Part shown: one piece after another, positions 7,203 to 13,610 of the stretch
Numbering within the stretch: position 1 is the stretch's first letter
How the letters are laid out: every line of letters starts with the position of its first letter
Origin: a virus
Length of the DNA stretch: 37,221 bases
Virus record (IMG/VR): IMGVR_UViG_3300044796_000655
Span: 1-37,221 of that record
Direction: 5' to 3' (one strand)
Program-made: the position numbers and the translations under genes
The notes under the pieces: generated by a model
Told to the model about the DNA's origin: nothing
Database searches by the model: none
Seen by the model: the letters and a program-made list of their open reading frames with translations, nothing else

Positions 7203-7673
7203 ATGGCAAGGAACGACACGTATGTGATCCGGCACGAAGCGACGATCTCCACGGCCATCACTTTCATTCAGCTCAAGGCCGGAGCGAACTACGGCTTCGA
7301 GATCCTCGAAGCGGGACTGACGCAAAAAGGTTCGACGGCGAGCGCGTCCGAATCGATCGCGCTGGTCCGCAAGACGGCAGCCGCAACGGTGACGACCGGC
7401 GTCGTTGGCACGCACGTTTTCAAAACGAATTCCGACCAGCCGACGCCGGACCTTTCGTTGGGAACCTCCGCCACGGGCGTCATCGGAACGGCGGAAGGCA
7501 CGGACGGAGACATCATCCTGAAAGAAGGATTCAACGTGCTCAACGGATGGTCGCACGTTCCCATTCCCGAGCACCGCATCCAGTGCAAGGTCTCGGAAAT
7601 CATTGCGCTGAAATTCCTGACGGCGCCGGCCTCACAGCTCTGGCAGGCGTGGCTGAAGATTCGCGAGCTCTAA
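7203..7673 (+). CDS. Hypothetical beta-rich phage virion protein
   Basis: This 156-residue protein starts at ATG 7203 after GAGG. It is beta-rich with an acidic-Thr middle (residues 40-105) and a hydrophobic end (EIIALKFLTAPASQLWQAWLKIREL). No signal peptide or membrane segment is seen. It sits between the two-domain beta protein and the repeat protein, eleven and six bases away, so the three were probably made together as virion surface components. I recognise no family. Confidence 0.55.
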   Translation: MARNDTYVIRHEATISTAITFIQLKAGANYGFEILEAGLTQKGSTASASESIALVRKTAAATVTTGVVGTHVFKTNSDQPTPDLSLGTSATGVIGTAEGTDGDIILKEGFNVLNGWSHVPIPEHRIQCKVSEIIALKFLTAPASQLWQAWLKIREL

Positions 7674-7679
7674 CCGACC

Positions 7680-9029
7680 GTGCCGACCTACATCTATCGC
7701 CGGCCGCCCGACCGCGCCCCGAAGAAGGCAGGCGTCCTGCCGACGCTCGCCGGCGGCCCGAACAACTATCAGCAGCCGCTTACCGCGGCGATGGCGAGCT
7801 TCGCCGGCGTGTTGACAAAGAGCGCCGCGAAAGTTTCCGGTCTCGCGGCGGCTACGGCGGCTTTCGCTGGTGCGCTCTCGCGCAAAGCCTCGAAGGGGCT
7901 CGCGGCGGCAACCGCTAACTTCTCCGCCGCGATCGCGCGGCTGACCTCGAAGGGCATCCCGGCGGCAACCGCAAACTTCGCTGGCGCGTTGAATCGAAGC
8001 ACGGCGAAGCTCCTCGCGGCCGCGGCGATGGCGGCGTGGAGCGGCGCGCTGGGCACAACCAAGGTCAAGCTCCAGGCGCTGGCCGCATCGATGGCGTCGT
8101 TCGCCGGCGCGCTGACGAAGCAGGCGGGGAAATCGTTGACGGCGAGCATGGCGTCGTGGACTGCCACGCTGACGCGCGCGGTCGCCAAGGGATTCGCGGC
8201 GGCCACGGCGGCGTTCGCCGGGGCGCTCGGAACGACAAAGGTGAAACTGCAGGCATTGGCTGCAGCGATGTCCAACTTTGCCGGAGGCCTCGCGAGAAAG
8301 ACTTCGACGGGCCTCGCGGCCTCGATGTCGGCCTGGTCCGCGACGCTCGGCCGGAGCATCGCGAAAGGAATCGCCGCGACTTCTTCCACCTGGTCTGCGG
8401 TTATCAACAAAGTTACGAGCAAGAACCTGACAGCCGCGGCGATGGCGGCGTTCGCCGGAGCGCTGGCCACAACGAAGGTGAAGGTGCAGGCGCTTGCCGC
8501 TTCGATGGCGGCGTTCTCCGCAAGCCTAGCGCGGAAGACGAATACCGGAATCGCGGCCAGCGTTGCCGCCTGGTCCGCGACGCTTAATAGGAAAACTATT
8601 AAGACTTTGGCGGCCGCGGCGATGGCGAACTTTGCGGGCACGCTCGGCGCGACGCGGATCAAGCTCCAGGCGTTCGCCGCGACGATGGCCAGCTTTTCCG
8701 GCGGGATCTCCCGCCTCACCGCAAAAAACATTCCCGCGGCCACGGCGAACTTCGCGGCAAGCCTTTCGCTGCTTACGCGGAAGACGATCGCCGCGGCGAC
8801 GGCCGCGTGGAGCGGGGCGTTGGCTGGCGTGTGGCGCGGCATCAATGCGGGCGCGGTGCTGATGTTCGCGAAGATGCAGGCGTTCGCGCAGGTTTTTTCG
8901 CTGGGTTCGCTTTTCTCCGGGATGACGCGCACGAAGGTGCAGAGCTTTCCACAGATGTCGCTTTCCGGTTTTCAAACTTTTTCGCAGATGCTCCCGCGCG
9001 CGGGGATGCGGGTGATCTGCCTTGACTGA
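7680..9029 (+). CDS. Alanine-rich 18-repeat protein
   Basis: This 449-residue protein starts at GTG 7680. After a 33-residue basic, Pro-rich head come 18 tandem units of 19-22 residues with consensus L-A-A-x-M-A-x-(F/W)-x-G-x-L-x-(R/K)-x-x-x-K-x. Units 5, 8, 12 and 15 are longer and carry TTKVKLQA-type ends (TTKVKVQA in unit 12, ATRIKLQA in unit 15). The C-terminal 65 residues drop the repeat and are rich in Phe, Met and Gln. The regular amphipathic pattern suggests a fibrous helical or solenoid structure. The lack of a signal peptide and the context favour a virion fibre or surface protein. DNA repeats are diverged, so the repetition is old and selected at protein level. Confidence 0.7.
   Translation: MPTYIYRRPPDRAPKKAGVLPTLAGGPNNYQQPLTAAMASFAGVLTKSAAKVSGLAAATAAFAGALSRKASKGLAAATANFSAAIARLTSKGIPAATANFAGALNRSTAKLLAAAAMAAWSGALGTTKVKLQALAASMASFAGALTKQAGKSLTASMASWTATLTRAVAKGFAAATAAFAGALGTTKVKLQALAAAMSNFAGGLARKTSTGLAASMSAWSATLGRSIAKGIAATSSTWSAVINKVTSKNLTAAAMAAFAGALATTKVKVQALAASMAAFSASLARKTNTGIAASVAAWSATLNRKTIKTLAAAAMANFAGTLGATRIKLQAFAATMASFSGGISRLTAKNIPAATANFAASLSLLTRKTIAAATAAWSGALAGVWRGINAGAVLMFAKMQAFAQVFSLGSLFSGMTRTKVQSFPQMSLSGFQTFSQMLPRAGMRVICLD
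7779..8831 (+). repeat. Tandem coding repeats (about 57-66 bp units)
   Basis: Eighteen consecutive in-frame units encode the L-A-A-x-M-A-x-(F/W) repeat. Lengths of 57, 63 and 66 bp correspond to 19-, 21- and 22-residue units; unit starts can be followed by the recurring GCGGC and GCGATGGC codons. Confidence 0.75.
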
Positions 9030-9035
9030 GGGAAC

Positions 9036-9392
9036 ATGCCATCACTGTCCTACACGCTGACGCAACTGAACAACCAGTACTTCGAGATCGACGGGCTGAT
9101 CGACGGCAAGACGAAGGACAGCGCGACTCCGACGTACATCAATAACGCCACGGGAACGTTCCAGTTGAAAGATCCGAGCGGCGTCCTGGTGATCATCGGC
9201 CCCGCCGGCGCGACCTCCGCGGCATTCGCTTACGTGGCCACGTCGAACGGGAATTACCAGGCGCTCGTTACCAGCGTGTTCGATGCGCCGGTGGGGCCAG
9301 GGTACCGCGCCATCATCGACCTGACCGCAGCCGGAGGATTCATCGGCCACTGGGAGCCGCCCGTCAGCGTTCGTGTGCGGAGCACGCCGTGA
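9036..9392 (+). CDS. Small beta-sandwich phage protein
   Basis: This 118-residue protein starts at ATG 9036 behind TGAGGGAAC. Strands can be read throughout (YFEIDGLIDG, ATGTFQLKDPSGVLV, GNYQALVTSVF, GPGYRAIIDLTA) and it ends PPVSVRVRSTP. This pattern, an Ig-like small domain with a GNY and a GYRA strand, is frequent in phages next to tail-fibre or decoration genes. A structural role is inferred. The stop overlaps the GTG of the following HTH gene. Confidence 0.55.
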   Translation: MPSLSYTLTQLNNQYFEIDGLIDGKTKDSATPTYINNATGTFQLKDPSGVLVIIGPAGATSAAFAYVATSNGNYQALVTSVFDAPVGPGYRAIIDLTAAGGFIGHWEPPVSVRVRSTP

Positions 9393-9688
9393 GCAAGGGC
9401 ATCCGCATGACCGTGAAGGGAAGACAACTGGTGATCTCTATTCCTTTCCGGCTGCGCGCTCAGGCCGAACCGGCTGGCGACAAACCCGGCGCGCTGGCCG
9501 ACCCGTTCCTGACGCCGCGCCACCGCCAGATCCTCGATGGAATATTGGCGGGAAGCCAAAACAAGGAGATCGCCGCGAAGATGGGCATCAGCGTGAGGAC
9601 GGTGAAGGTTCACGTCACCGCGGTCCTCAAGCTATTCGGCGTGCACAGCCGCTACGAAATCCAAAAGGCCTTCTGGCAACGCAAGTGA
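9389..9688 (+). CDS. LuxR/GerE-type HTH transcription regulator
   Basis: This 99-residue protein starts at a GTG overlapping the previous stop. Residues about 50-95 are a complete GerE/LuxR DNA-binding domain: LTPRHRQILDGILAG, SQNKEIAAKMGIS, VRTVKVHVTAVLKLFGV, HSRYEI. The conserved Leu-Thr-x-R, the NKEIA helix and the TVK-V-H-T/A-x-L-K-L-F-V core are all present. There is no receiver or ligand-binding domain, only a 45-residue N-terminus, so it is probably constitutive or controlled by its level. Its place just before the lysis-like membrane genes suggests control of late or lysis expression, which is inference. Confidence 0.8.
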   Translation: MSKGIRMTVKGRQLVISIPFRLRAQAEPAGDKPGALADPFLTPRHRQILDGILAGSQNKEIAAKMGISVRTVKVHVTAVLKLFGVHSRYEIQKAFWQRK

Positions 9689-9843
9689 TGGAGACGAAGC
9701 GGCACGTCTTCCGGTGGCGGCGGCTCGGTAAACGGTTTGTCCGGATTTGCGGCGCGTGCGGCGCGCATCCCCGGAAGCGCGGCATAGACGGGCCATGCAA
9801 GGGAATGCCGAAAGCGGCGAGGAGACAGACGGAGGAACGATGA
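9688..9843 (+). CDS. Tiny basic zinc-ribbon-like protein
   Basis: This 51-residue gene is bounded by coding overlaps on both sides: its ATG shares the A of the previous stop (9688) and its TGA is overlapped by ATG 9840. It is very basic and carries CGAC (about 24-27), H30 and a later C39, a possible single zinc site. It ends RRQTEER. Function unknown; nucleic-acid binding would fit the charge. Confidence 0.5.
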   Translation: METKRHVFRWRRLGKRFVRICGACGAHPRKRGIDGPCKGMPKAARRQTEER

Positions 9844-10097
9844 AATTTCTGATGGACATTTTCAAGGAAGACGACGGCAAGGCCAGCCTGAGCCGCGTGA
9901 TGACCGCGCTGTTCGCGGTTTTCGCGTGCTATTGGGTGACGTACCTGGTGAGGAAAAACGGCGCGATGCCGGATTTCACCGGCTTGATCCTCTTCATCAG
10001 CATGGCCTACGGACTCAACCAGGCCGCCAGGCTGGCCGCCAATGTGCTCGCGAGCAAGACAGCCGCGGCCGCAACGACGACGGGCGGGGGGAGCTGA
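9840..10097 (+). CDS. Holin-like small membrane protein
   Basis: This is an 85-residue protein; the ribosome site GGAGGAACG runs into ATG 9840. A charged, amphipathic start (MKFLMDIFKEDDGK) precedes two hydrophobic helices, about 20-37 and 46-65, separated by a charged turn (RKNGAMPDF). It ends in an Ala/Thr/Gly tail. Two-pass proteins of this size next to a spanin-like gene are usually holins; that is the best guess here. The next gene starts three bases after its stop. Confidence 0.55.
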   Translation: MKFLMDIFKEDDGKASLSRVMTALFAVFACYWVTYLVRKNGAMPDFTGLILFISMAYGLNQAARLAANVLASKTAAAATTTGGGS

Positions 10098-10099
10098 CC

Positions 10100-10801
10100 A
10101 TGTGGGCGTTTCTGGCGATTCCGGCGGTGCGCAAGATAGGCGAAGGGCTTCTGGTGCTGGCGATGCTCGTCGCCGTGGTGTACGCGATTTACCACGCGGG
10201 GCGCCGCGCCGGCGAAGCAGGCGAAGCGGGAAAAGAGACCGAAGCGGGCCGCGCACAGTTTGACCAGATTAAGCAAACGCTGCAAACGGACATCGCCGCG
10301 GGGCAGGCTCGCGAAGCGCAGCTCATGGCCATGGCCACGAAGTTCGCGGATATCGCGGCAGCCGCGAGCCAGCGCGTGCAGACGGCGCAAGCCGCGGGAC
10401 AGGCGGACGCGGCGAAGGTGAACGCGCTTCCGGATTCCGCGTTGAAGAGCGACCTAGAAGCCAAGGCCGGAGGGCCGCTGGAAAATCCCGCGGTGCTGCG
10501 GCACGTTGACGATGTCTTCACCGACTATCCGCACAAGACGGACGAACTGAAGGCCACGAACGACCAGCTCGCCGCGGTGAATTCCCGCCTCGATACGGTG
10601 CAGGAGCAGATCGCCACCGTGAGCGGCGAGCGCGACGCGGCGCTGGCGGCGTTCAACCAGGTTGTTCCGCTCTATACGCAGGCTTACAACGCGGCGATTC
10701 AGGGCCACCGGAAATGGTACTGCCTGTGGGTCTGCAAAAAGAAGAATTCCATGGCGCTGCCGGAGCCCGCGACGCTCCTGAAACTGGCCGCAAAGATTTG
10801 A
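10100..10801 (+). CDS. Spanin-like (Rz-type) membrane/coiled-coil protein
   Basis: This 233-residue protein has one N-terminal membrane helix (about residues 13-32) followed by a long Ala/Gln/Glu-rich helical periplasmic-type region (35-200) with heptad-like stretches (LKATNDQLAAVNSRLDTVQEQIATV). The C-terminus (KWYCLWVCKKK) has two cysteines and aromatic residues. This is the layout of inner-membrane spanins (Rz), which bridge the envelope at the last step of lysis in Gram-negative hosts. No separate outer-membrane lipoprotein partner (Rz1 lipobox) was found overlapping it. It sits three bases after the holin-like gene. Confidence 0.55.
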   Translation: MWAFLAIPAVRKIGEGLLVLAMLVAVVYAIYHAGRRAGEAGEAGKETEAGRAQFDQIKQTLQTDIAAGQAREAQLMAMATKFADIAAAASQRVQTAQAAGQADAAKVNALPDSALKSDLEAKAGGPLENPAVLRHVDDVFTDYPHKTDELKATNDQLAAVNSRLDTVQEQIATVSGERDAALAAFNQVVPLYTQAYNAAIQGHRKWYCLWVCKKKNSMALPEPATLLKLAAKI

Positions 10802-10809
10802 GAGTTTGA

Positions 10810-10829
10810 CATGGCCACATATGGCCATG
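10810..10829. repeat. Short perfect palindrome
   Basis: CATGGCCA, four bases, TGGCCATG: an 8-bp perfect inverted repeat in the gap after the spanin-like gene. It could be a protein-binding site or a small RNA hairpin; there is no U-run after it. Confidence 0.4.
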
Positions 10830-10860
10830 ACGAGGTCAGTCGTTCTGAGGGGACGAGGGA

Positions 10861-11028
10861 ATGCCAAGAAAATGTGTGCGCACTGAGTGTCAGAAGCCAA
10901 TCCTTAATAAGGACGGAAGCCCGGACTACGGCACCCATTTTTGCAGCGACGAGTGCAAGAAGGCTGATCACCGGGAGATGCTTCAGGAACGTGCCAAGCG
11001 CCGGAAAGCGCGGGCGCAGAGCCGGTGA
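10861..11028 (+). CDS. Tiny zinc-finger protein (FCS-like)
   Basis: This 55-residue gene starts at ATG 10861 behind GAGGGGACGAGGG. It reads MPRKCVRTECQKPI, then GTHFCSDECKKA and a basic helix RAKRRKARAQSR. The Cys spacing (C5, C10, C28, C32) and the FCSDEC element match small FCS/MYM-type zinc fingers. A competing frame from ATG 10811 lacks such a pattern and is rejected. The stop overlaps the GTG of the next Cys-rich gene. Probably a nucleic-acid or protein-binding adaptor. Confidence 0.65.
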   Translation: MPRKCVRTECQKPILNKDGSPDYGTHFCSDECKKADHREMLQERAKRRKARAQSR

Positions 11029-11297
11029 CGGAGACCATCTTGTGCGCTTGCGGATGCGGCCGAAGGTTTGAGGCCGCGAACCCTCGGCGCAAATATTTCG
11101 ATGTGCGGCAAGGGAGCCTTTGTCGGCACCGCGCATGGAATTCCAGATGGCTTCGTAGGGTGCCAGCCGCGGGTCCTGGGAGGCCCGTGGCACCGTCCGG
11201 ACGGTCATCCAAGAGGATTTACTGTCGCCGGTTCTTCGAGGTCGGCTGGGCGCGAAAGGCGCTTGCCCTGGTGAGAAAGGTGCCCATTGAGTCCTAG
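11025..11297 (+). CDS. Small Cys-rich basic protein
   Basis: This 90-residue protein starts at GTG overlapping the previous stop. Its first third (CACGCGRRFEAANPRRKYFDVR, then CRH) matches the CxCGCG ... RRKYC-like opening common to tiny zinc-binding proteins. The rest is Arg/Pro-rich with one further Cys (about 70) and ends with a hydrophobic helix. The zinc-site assignment covers only the N-terminus. Its end overlaps the start of the GemA-like gene by about 11 bases. Function unknown. Confidence 0.45.
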   Translation: MTETILCACGCGRRFEAANPRRKYFDVRQGSLCRHRAWNSRWLRRVPAAGPGRPVAPSGRSSKRIYCRRFFEVGWARKALALVRKVPIES

Positions 11298-11844
11298 TAC
11301 GATTACCGGGAAGCAGTTGAAGCGCCTCCAGACGCTTTGGGGGCTTTTCTGCCGCCAGTCGCAGCTCGACGCGAAGGACCGGGCGGCGCGGCTGGGCTGG
11401 CTGGCCGGAGCGGTTGGGCGGCAGCTTGGGTCGGCCAAGGAACTGACCGTCGAGGAGGCTGTCACGGCCATTCAGGCGATCCAGAAGCACCTGCCGCCGG
11501 AGCTGCTGCGCCGCAAGCGCCCGGAGCGCCGCCTGGCGTATGCATATGGCACCGCTGGAAGGCGCGGCGTGGACTCGAAAACCGTGCGCATGGCGGACGC
11601 GGACACCTGGTCCTTAATCGACCGGCTGCTGGGGCAGCTTGGATGGACTCGCGACCGCCTGGACGCGTTCATTCGTTCGTCGAAATCGCCGCTGCGCGGC
11701 AGGTTGATCAGCACCCTGGGCGACGCCAACCGCGTGATCTGGGCGCTGAAGGGCATGCTGCGCCGCGCCGACGCTTCCGCGAAGCGAGTGATAGAAGACA
11801 AACCCGCGCAGGCCGCACCTGCCGAACCGGAGGTCGTGGCGTGA
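11287..11844 (+). CDS. GemA/gp16-like phage protein
   Basis: This 185-residue protein starts at TTG 11287 (GAGAAAGG upstream). Residues 5-65 (TGKQLKRLQTLWGLFCRQSQLDAKDRAARLGWLAG followed by KELTVEEAVTAIQAIQKHL) resemble the Mu gp16/GemA family: an S/T-x-x-Q-L start, a 30-residue helical pair, and an 'ELT-x-E-A' helix. GemA of Mu modulates host gene expression and DNA topology in the early phase. Residues 100-160 form a second helical part that ends WALKGMLRRA. Together with Mu-like head genes downstream this fits a Mu-type genetic background. The family call is moderate because it is from pattern only. Confidence 0.5.
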   Translation: MSPSTITGKQLKRLQTLWGLFCRQSQLDAKDRAARLGWLAGAVGRQLGSAKELTVEEAVTAIQAIQKHLPPELLRRKRPERRLAYAYGTAGRRGVDSKTVRMADADTWSLIDRLLGQLGWTRDRLDAFIRSSKSPLRGRLISTLGDANRVIWALKGMLRRADASAKRVIEDKPAQAAPAEPEVVA

Positions 11845-12038
11845 TGGAAAAATCCAACAAGCCGAATCTCGGGACCATCTCCGTGAGCAACGCCGCAAGG
11901 ATGCTGAGTCTTTCGCGTTGGACGGTGGTTCGCATGCTCGAAGATGGCACGTTGGAAGGTTGCCAACTAAGGAAGCGCGGCTGGCGTCGCGTGAAATACG
12001 AATCGGTGCTGAAGCTCCGCAAGGATGCGGGCGTTTAG
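11844..12038 (+). CDS. Excisionase/MerR-like HTH protein
   Basis: This 64-residue protein has its ATG sharing a base with the previous stop. It reads TISVSNAARMLSLSRWTVVRMLEDGTLEGCQLRKRGWRRVKYESV: a winged-helix 'helix_turn_helix_17/excisionase' pattern with S-x-x-x-A-A-x-x-L-x-x-S-x-x-T-V-x-x-x-(L/I)-x-x-G-x-L. Such small proteins act as excisionases or local transcription regulators (AlpA-like). It is the last gene before the main non-coding gap and its inverted repeat, so self-regulation or control of the downstream late operon is plausible. No integrase is in the window. Confidence 0.7.
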   Translation: MEKSNKPNLGTISVSNAARMLSLSRWTVVRMLEDGTLEGCQLRKRGWRRVKYESVLKLRKDAGV

Positions 12039-12063
12039 AAGAAATCCGCAACGCAAATAAAAA

Positions 12064-12113
12064 TTGAGCAGATGGAGCACGCTTTTTTCGCGTTCGGTGC
12101 AGACTGTGCTCAA
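12064..12113. promoter_or_regulatory. Operator-like inverted repeat
   Basis: TTGAGCA (12064-12070) and TGCTCAA (12107-12113) form a 7-base inverted repeat; a further GAGCA copy sits at 12075-12079, so the half-site occurs three times within 50 bases. It lies directly downstream of an HTH gene in the only sizeable gap before the late genes. A binding site is inferred. No good -35/-10 pair could be read here. Confidence 0.35.
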
Positions 12114-12156
12114 CGTATGTTTCGAAGCCACAACCTGGCAATGCCCCAACGCCCCA

Positions 12157-12196
12157 CCGCGGCGGAGATGAGACCCTCCGCCGCGGTTCGCTTTTT
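12157..12196 (+). terminator. Rho-independent terminator
   Basis: An 11-bp perfect GC stem, CCGCGGCGGAG (12157-12167) with CTCCGCCGCGG (12176-12186) around an 8-base loop, is followed within five bases by CTTTTT (12191-12196). This should end the transcript from the GemA/HTH genes, or act as an attenuator before the lysis and head genes. Confidence 0.75.
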
Positions 12197-12208
12197 AGGA
12201 GAGACGCC

Positions 12209-12373
12209 ATGACCGCTGGCAAGAAGATTTTCGTCGGAGAGATCACGCAGCTCGCGGGAGCGTGCGCGGTCCTGGTGGGTTTGGTTCTGACCCTGCATCA
12301 CTGGGGCGCCGCGGCCGCGCTGCTCGGCGGCATCGCGGCGTACTTCGTCGGAAAGAAACTGCGCGGAGTCTGA
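12209..12373 (+). CDS. Tiny two-helix membrane protein (holin candidate)
   Basis: This 54-residue protein starts at ATG 12209 behind TAGGAGAGACGCC. After a short polar N-terminus (MTAGKKIFVGEITQ) it has two hydrophobic stretches (about 14-29 and 32-48) separated only by HHWG, and a basic end KKLRGV. It lies nine bases before the endolysin gene, the classical place for a holin. Size, topology and place make a holin or pinholin the best guess, though the 85-residue protein at 9840 is a competing candidate. Confidence 0.55.
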   Translation: MTAGKKIFVGEITQLAGACAVLVGLVLTLHHWGAAAALLGGIAAYFVGKKLRGV

Positions 12374-12382
12374 AAGAAGAAG

Positions 12383-12868
12383 ATGCGGGTGAGCTCCTCC
12401 ACGATCGCGGAACTCTGCAAGCGCTTTGGGCCCGCTTTGAAACTTCCCCCAGGAATCGACGGCGCGAAATTGCTGTGGGCGCTGGCGGGAAACGAATCGA
12501 GCTTCGGCAGCCACTGCGGGCCGCGCCATGAAAATGGCTATTGCTACGGCGGCAAGTATTTCGATCCCGCGCTGACCGCGCTGTGGGGCTGCCTGGCGCA
12601 CATGAGCTACGGCCCCTGGCAGGTGATGTACCCAAACATCAGCAAAGGCAGCCTTGACCCCCGCATCGCTTCGGGAAATCACGAGCTGACCTGCAACGCC
12701 GCAGTGCAGCTCATCAACGACCGCATCCTGGAACACGAACACGCCACCACGATCGAGCAGATCGCGGACGCCTACAATTCCGGCGACTGGCGGGACGCCA
12801 ACGTGCCGGTACAGTACATCGCGGACCTGGTGAAGCACTACGCCCTGGCAGTCGGGAGCGTGCAATGA
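12383..12868 (+). CDS. Endolysin, lytic transglycosylase-like
   Basis: This 161-residue protein has the signatures of an SLT/lysozyme-like fold. These are WALAGNESSFG with the likely catalytic Glu 38, YGPWQVMYP (76-84, the G-x-W-Q block that follows the catalytic Glu in lytic transglycosylases), CNAAVQLIND helix, and IADAYNSGDW (127-136, the A-x-N-x-G sugar-binding block). The active site lies in a typical E...GxWQ...YNxG order. It has no signal peptide, so it would need a holin; a tiny membrane protein is encoded just upstream. It cleaves peptidoglycan glycan strands at lysis. The stop overlaps the start of the next membrane gene. Confidence 0.8.
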   Translation: MRVSSSTIAELCKRFGPALKLPPGIDGAKLLWALAGNESSFGSHCGPRHENGYCYGGKYFDPALTALWGCLAHMSYGPWQVMYPNISKGSLDPRIASGNHELTCNAAVQLINDRILEHEHATTIEQIADAYNSGDWRDANVPVQYIADLVKHYALAVGSVQ

Positions 12869-13302
12869 GGTTCGCGGAATTAGGCATCAAGGTTCCCGAG
12901 GGCGTTGTGCTGAGGGCAAAAACGGGCGCAGTGCGTTGGGTGCTGACGGCGTTCGGCGGCGGCGCTGGAGCGGCACTGGGCTACACCGCGATCCAGGCCA
13001 TCAAGGCGCATCCGGAACTGCTGCAGCAACTGCTTTCCAGCGGAGCTTTCGGTTTTGCCGCGCTGATCATCGGCATGGTGATCTTTCGCCAGCAGTTCGA
13101 GAATTTCAACGTCACGCAACAACGCGGCGTGTTCGCGCAGGAGCAACTGGCCATCAGCATCAGCGAACTCGTCAGCCGGGACGACCAGCGCGCGCGCGAG
13201 CAGGAGCTCACGTTAAACCACCTGGCGCGCGGCACCGATGAGATCCTGCGCCGCCTGGACGATCTTGCTTGCTTGCAGAAAAAGCAGTGTGACCTGAAAT
13301 GA
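12865..13302 (+). CDS. Membrane/coiled-coil protein at the Mu gp26 (DUF2730-like) position
   Basis: This is a 145-residue protein. Residues about 25-46 and 58-76 are hydrophobic (two membrane passes, or one plus a helix). From 78 to 140 it is a charged helix (FENFNVTQQRGVFAQEQLAISISELVSRDDQRAREQ ... DEILRRLDDL) with coiled-coil character. In Mu and relatives a small membrane/coiled-coil protein (gp26 type) sits between lysis genes and the small terminase, exactly this place; the homology is positional, not proven. It could be a second spanin-like or a lysis-control protein. Start overlaps the endolysin stop. Confidence 0.5.
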   Translation: MRFAELGIKVPEGVVLRAKTGAVRWVLTAFGGGAGAALGYTAIQAIKAHPELLQQLLSSGAFGFAALIIGMVIFRQQFENFNVTQQRGVFAQEQLAISISELVSRDDQRAREQELTLNHLARGTDEILRRLDDLACLQKKQCDLK

Positions 13303-13610
13303 TCAACGCCCAAGTAAAGCGCCGGCTTCGCGGGGAAATCCTGAAGCTGATCTACGAAAATCACGAATCGCAGCGCACGCGGCTGGACGACGTAACGCTT
13401 GCCGGCGTCCTGGAACGCCTGGGCTTCGACGTATACGTCAACCTGGTGCGCGAGCTGCTTCAGGATTTGCAGGAGCGCAACTGCGTGAAGTTCGAGGAAG
13501 AGAAGAACCGCCGCACCGGCGAAATGACCATCCGCAAGATTCAGATTTTGCCGCGCGGCAGCGATGTCGTCGAAGAGACGATCGTGGAACCCGCTGTGGA
13601 CGTGGAATGA
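13299..13610 (+). CDS. Winged-helix-like small protein before the terminase
   Basis: This 103-residue protein has its ATG overlapping the previous stop. Residues 5-75 run helix, helix, helix, strand (RRLRGEILKLIYENHES, DVTLAGVLERLGFDV, VNLVRELLQDLQERNCVKF, MTIRKIQILPRG), a winged-helix-like succession ending in a beta hairpin. The C-terminus is acidic. In Mu-like phages a gene of this size precedes the small terminase. It may assist DNA recognition in packaging; this is inference from place and fold pattern. Confidence 0.5.
   Translation: MINAQVKRRLRGEILKLIYENHESQRTRLDDVTLAGVLERLGFDVYVNLVRELLQDLQERNCVKFEEEKNRRTGEMTIRKIQILPRGSDVVEETIVEPAVDVE

Noticed and set aside
7779-8831. CRISPR array or non-coding tandem repeat
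   Set aside because: Units are in frame, diverged at the base level and conserved at the protein level; there is no repeat/spacer structure.
10806-10829. Promoter beginning with a perfect TTGACA at 10806-10811
   Set aside because: No acceptable -10 hexamer lies 16-18 bases downstream, and the sequence after it is dominated by the CATGGCCA palindrome.
10811-11071. 86-codon frame starting at ATG 10811
   Set aside because: It overlaps a better frame (10861-11028) that has zinc-finger cysteines, a ribosome site and an overlapping next start.
12157-12196. Attachment site or origin at the GC inverted repeat
   Set aside because: The perfect stem, short loop and following T-run are explained by a terminator; no integrase is present and no second copy of the sequence was noticed.
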